DNA of 7,026 nucleotides from a bacterium (GTDB lineage Bacteria > Patescibacteriota > Saccharimonadia > Saccharimonadales > UBA4665), in contig JAJZHX010000026.1 in the NCBI GenBank assembly GCA_021804315.1, positions 1 through 7,026 on the forward strand. The letters are read 5' to 3'. Below, one piece after another: positions 5,781 to 7,026 of the stretch (position 1 is its first letter; every line of letters starts with the position of its first letter). A program made the translations under genes and the position numbers. The notes beneath the pieces were generated by a model. The model did not search any database. It saw only the letters and a program-made list of their open reading frames with translations, and was not told where the DNA came from.

Positions 5781-5914
5781 TTATAGACTCATCTAAGCAG
5801 TTAAAAGAGGTTGAAATTTCTTTTGACTTATACGAAGTGATGGGTATTCCAAGGACTGATTATCTTCAGCTCAAGGCCCTAATAGCCCATCAAAGGTTGC
5901 CAAGCAAATCTTAA
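5780..5914 (+). CDS. Small ORF, ~44 aa, noncanonical start
   Basis: Function is not recognised. The frame encodes about 44 residues ending in TAA at 5912-5914. It is protein-like: an amphipathic acidic start (DSSKQLKEVEISFDLYEV) followed by MGIPRTDYLQLKALIAHQ and a basic end (RLPSKS). It is preceded by AAAGGAG and overlaps the stop of the upstream gene by one base if ATT at 5780 is used, as in translationally coupled operons. ATT is a known rare start (infC-type); otherwise the start has been lost by mutation, for instance ATG to ATA at 5777. The internal GTG 5837 and ATG 5840 would leave only ~25 residues. A terminator follows at once, so it would be the last gene of this short unit. A two-gene toxin-antitoxin-like pair is possible but not supported by any motif. 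Confidence 0.4.
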   Translation: MIDSSKQLKEVEISFDLYEVMGIPRTDYLQLKALIAHQRLPSKS

Positions 5915-5941
5915 CTACGATTTAGTAGTAATTATTTTTTT
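5911..5941 (+). terminator. Intrinsic terminator with T7 tract
   Basis: ACTAC (5914-5918) pairs with GTAGT (5925-5929) around a 6-base loop, extendable by two A-T pairs past a bulge, and T7 follows at 5935-5941. The stem includes the stop codon of the small ORF. The stem is AT-rich, but the T tract is good. Confidence 0.5.
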
Positions 5942-5943
5942 CA

Positions 5944-5987
5944 TAAAACAGTACCACTTTTTACTAACAAGTATAGTAGTGGGTACT
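5944..5987 (-). terminator. Putative terminator of tRNA-Ser
   Basis: AGTACCAC (5950-5957) pairs with GTGGGTACT (5979-5987) with one bulged G, and TACTA (5962-5966) pairs with TAGTA (5974-5978) inside. On the minus strand the stem is followed by GTTTTAT. Two more hairpins lie between it and the tRNA: GTACT-AAA-AGTAC (5983-5995) and TAATTTAA-AAGC-TTAAATTA (5996-6015), which may shape or process the tRNA 3' trailer. Confidence 0.4.
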
Positions 5988-6027
5988 AAAAGTACTAATT
6001 TAAAAGCTTAAATTAACGGCAGTGAAA

Positions 6028-6120
6028 TGGCGGAGAGAGTGGGATTTGAACCCACGGTACGTATTTGATACGTACACTCGTTTTCGAGACGAGCCAATTC
6101 AACCACTCTTGCATCTCTCC
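6028..6120 (-). tRNA. tRNA-Ser (anticodon CGA)
   Basis: A 93-nt class II tRNA with CCA encoded in the gene. The acceptor stem GGAGAGA/TCTCTCC is followed by G73 and CCA. The anticodon stem CTCGT/ACGAG holds loop CTCGAAA, giving anticodon CGA for UCG codons. The long variable arm has an 8-bp stem (GTACGTAT/ATACGTAC), typical of tRNA-Ser. The T arm is GTGGG-TTCAAAT-CCCAC. All arms are complete. Confidence 0.96.
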
Positions 6121-6136
6121 TTGTAACTCTGTATGT

Positions 6137-6145
6137 ATTTTATCA
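6137..6145 (-). promoter_or_regulatory. Extended -10 promoter of tRNA-Ser
   Basis: TGATAAAAT on the minus strand (TGn plus TAAAAT) would start transcription near 6130, about 10 nt before the tRNA. The -35 is poor (TTTCTC at 6160-6165) and overlaps the -35 of the opposing tRNA-Arg promoter. Confidence 0.45.
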
Positions 6146-6157
6146 AGGTCAATCTTT

Positions 6158-6186
6158 TTGAGAAAATATAGCTAATACGATATGAT
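6158..6186 (+). promoter_or_regulatory. Promoter of tRNA-Arg
   Basis: TTGAGA (6158-6163), a 17-bp spacer, and TATGAT (6181-6186). Start expected near 6193, a leader of ~43 nt before the tRNA. Both boxes match the sigma70 consensus at five of six positions or nearly so. Confidence 0.6.
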
Positions 6187-6235
6187 AGCTTCATCGTTAC
6201 TCTTCTGATATTATTACCTCTGTTTTAACTTATAA

Positions 6236-6312
6236 GCGCGTGTAGCTCAGCTGGATAGAGCGTTGGCTTGCGGAGCCAAAGGTCGTAGGTTCAAATCCTA
6301 TCACGCGTACCA
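6236..6312 (+). tRNA. tRNA-Arg (anticodon GCG)
   Basis: A 77-nt tRNA with encoded CCA. The acceptor stem GCGCGTG/CACGCGT has a G1-U72 wobble, then A73. The anticodon stem TTGGC/GCCAA holds loop TTGCGGA, so the anticodon is GCG (Arg CGC/CGU). C35 and the D-loop A20 (in CTGGATA) are arginine identity elements, and G37 after G36 fits. Most bacteria read this box with ACG converted to ICG by TadA; a G34 version is uncommon. It has its own promoter, and no terminator is seen before the next gene. Confidence 0.95.
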
Positions 6313-6324
6313 ATTATCATTACA

Positions 6325-6353
6325 TTGACTTATTATCAAGTTTATGCTAATAT
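6325..6353 (+). promoter_or_regulatory. Sigma70 promoter of the Gln/Pro-rich protein gene
   Basis: TTGACT (6325-6330), exactly 17 bp, then TAATAT (6348-6353), with TGC directly before it making an extended -10. It is the best promoter in the window. Its -35 is the same TTG that ORF finders take as a start codon, so translation must begin downstream of ~6360. Confidence 0.65.
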
Positions 6354-6378
6354 CAAAATAGTAGAACAAAATAAAAAT

Positions 6379-6804
6379 TTGCCTGAACAACTACCGAATC
6401 AAACCAATACTACGAGTTCTTATGCTCCAGCGCCACAAGACCCACTTGAAGTAACGCCTCAAGATGTTTATCAAGCAAGCCCTGATGATATTACTGATGC
6501 AATGGACGGCCTTGCAGAAAAATATAGAAGACAAATGCTTGGGGCTAGCGGGCCCGCAGAGCAAAAAATGTTTAGGAGCAGGATGATTGCAGCCGAATCA
6601 ACTTCGGAATCAATTATTTATTGGCAGCGTAGTAATAAGGCTCGTTCTGAGGCTGGCCAGCCAGAAGAGCCGTTCAAGGATTTCCTTGATAGAGCTTCTG
6701 GCGAAAATGATGCGTTAGAAAAGATAATAATAGCCTCGAGTTTTGTGTATGACAGCGCTTATGAAAATAGTGTAGCTGATGTAATTCATAGAAAACGTGC
6801 ATAA
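6379..6804 (+). CDS. Unknown Gln/Pro-rich protein, 5' part of an interrupted frame
   Basis: Product not recognised. The frame is open from 6325, but the TTG there is the -35 box of the promoter. The first usable start after the expected transcription start is TTG at 6379, giving 141 residues without an SD. ATA 6358 and GTA 6361, near where a leaderless start would fall, are not normal starts, and the first in-frame ATG lies only near 6502. The N-terminal ~40 residues are Gln/Pro/Asn/Thr-rich and probably disordered. The rest is helical and charged (DDITDAMDGLAEKYRRQM, FKDFLDRASGENDALEKI) with no signal peptide or membrane helix. G+C is high (33 of 60 at 6541-6600). It stops at TAA 6802-6804, but the same frame remains open for 74 more codons to the window edge, so this may be the 5' part of a longer, interrupted gene. 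Confidence 0.6.
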   Translation: MPEQLPNQTNTTSSYAPAPQDPLEVTPQDVYQASPDDITDAMDGLAEKYRRQMLGASGPAEQKMFRSRMIAAESTSESIIYWQRSNKARSEAGQPEEPFKDFLDRASGENDALEKIIIASSFVYDSAYENSVADVIHRKRA

Positions 6805-7026
6805 TTATTAAAAACTGGGGAAGCATCCCCCGCCTCTAGTCAACCTGAGCAATCACAAGCAGAATGGGCGGAGATAGTAAGACAGCAAGAAGCAGAAAAG
6901 CAGGCAGCTATAGCGGAGGCAAGGGATACTATAGAGCAAGAGTCTAAGATTGTTGAGCTCTTCAATAATGTGGTTAGCTCTGCTAAGGGAAAAACCTGCT
7001 TAAAGACTGACCTAAAGGGTTTCACG
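6805..7026 (+). CDS. Open continuation after in-frame TAA, partial at window end
   Basis: Product not recognised. 74 codons without a stop, in the same frame as the upstream ORF and immediately after its TAA. The translation begins with a Ser/Pro/Gln-rich linker (EASPASSQPEQSQAEW) and then a charged, coiled-coil-like helix (RQQEAEKQAAIAEARDTIEQ) ending in KIVELFNNVV and a basic stretch. Its composition resembles the upstream N-terminal part. It has no ATG or TTG at all and only one late GTG (~6970), and no SD, so independent initiation is unlikely. Readthrough, a nonsense mutation or a base error in TAA would explain it. The opposite-strand reading of this stretch is a low-complexity shadow. 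Confidence 0.5.

Noticed and set aside
5983..6015. Short AT-rich palindromes as part of a CRISPR array or insertion-sequence end
   Set aside because: No repeated spacing, no second copy in the window, and no transposase. They fit hairpins in the tRNA-Ser 3' trailer.
6840..7025. Minus-strand Ser/Cys/Ala-rich ORF at the window end
   Set aside because: Its residues are the antisense of a Gln/Glu/Ala coiled coil on the plus strand, a typical shadow.

Overview
The window reads as compact, AT-rich chromosomal DNA from a Candidate Phyla Radiation (Patescibacteria) bacterium, most likely a Candidatus Saccharibacteria (TM7) relative. This is an inference from the diverged ValS, HIT and UppP sequences, the many small membrane proteins, the tiny intergenic gaps and start codons sitting almost on their -10 boxes. 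The standard bacterial code fits every recognised gene, so there is no sign of UGA recoding.

Left third (1-2457): the 3' end of valS on the plus strand meets, through a 4-bp TTAA stop overlap, a minus-strand group. In transcription order that group is a HIT-family nucleotide hydrolase, a 58-residue two-helix membrane protein missed by length-filtered ORF calling, and a protein that joins an XRE helix-turn-helix to a HAD phosphatase domain. The HIT gene shares a 41-bp divergent promoter region with a plus-strand 388-residue membrane protein (2458-3624).

Middle (3625-5152): about 400 bases without a gene hold nested complementary arms, a GUAA-capped hairpin and a final T6 tract, which together suggest a structured non-coding RNA on the plus strand. 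It is followed by uppP (undecaprenyl-pyrophosphate phosphatase, the carrier-lipid recycling enzyme of cell-wall synthesis) and a convergent 80-residue membrane protein, the only recognised gene here with a clear 5' leader and Shine-Dalgarno (SD) site.

Right third (5200-7026): composition is richer in G+C and the genes are unfamiliar and irregular. An unknown protein (to 5780) appears to have lost its N-terminal frame. A 44-residue ORF has a strong SD but no normal start codon. A divergent tRNA-Ser(CGA)/tRNA-Arg(GCG) pair follows with back-to-back promoters. Last is an unknown Gln/Pro-rich protein whose apparent TTG start is really a -35 box and whose frame continues, open, past an in-frame TAA to the window edge. 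This part looks like acquired DNA that is decaying or that uses unusual initiation or readthrough.

The strongest leads are the structured RNA at 3641-3968, the repeated leaderless promoter layout, and the series of broken or noncanonical ORFs beyond 5200.
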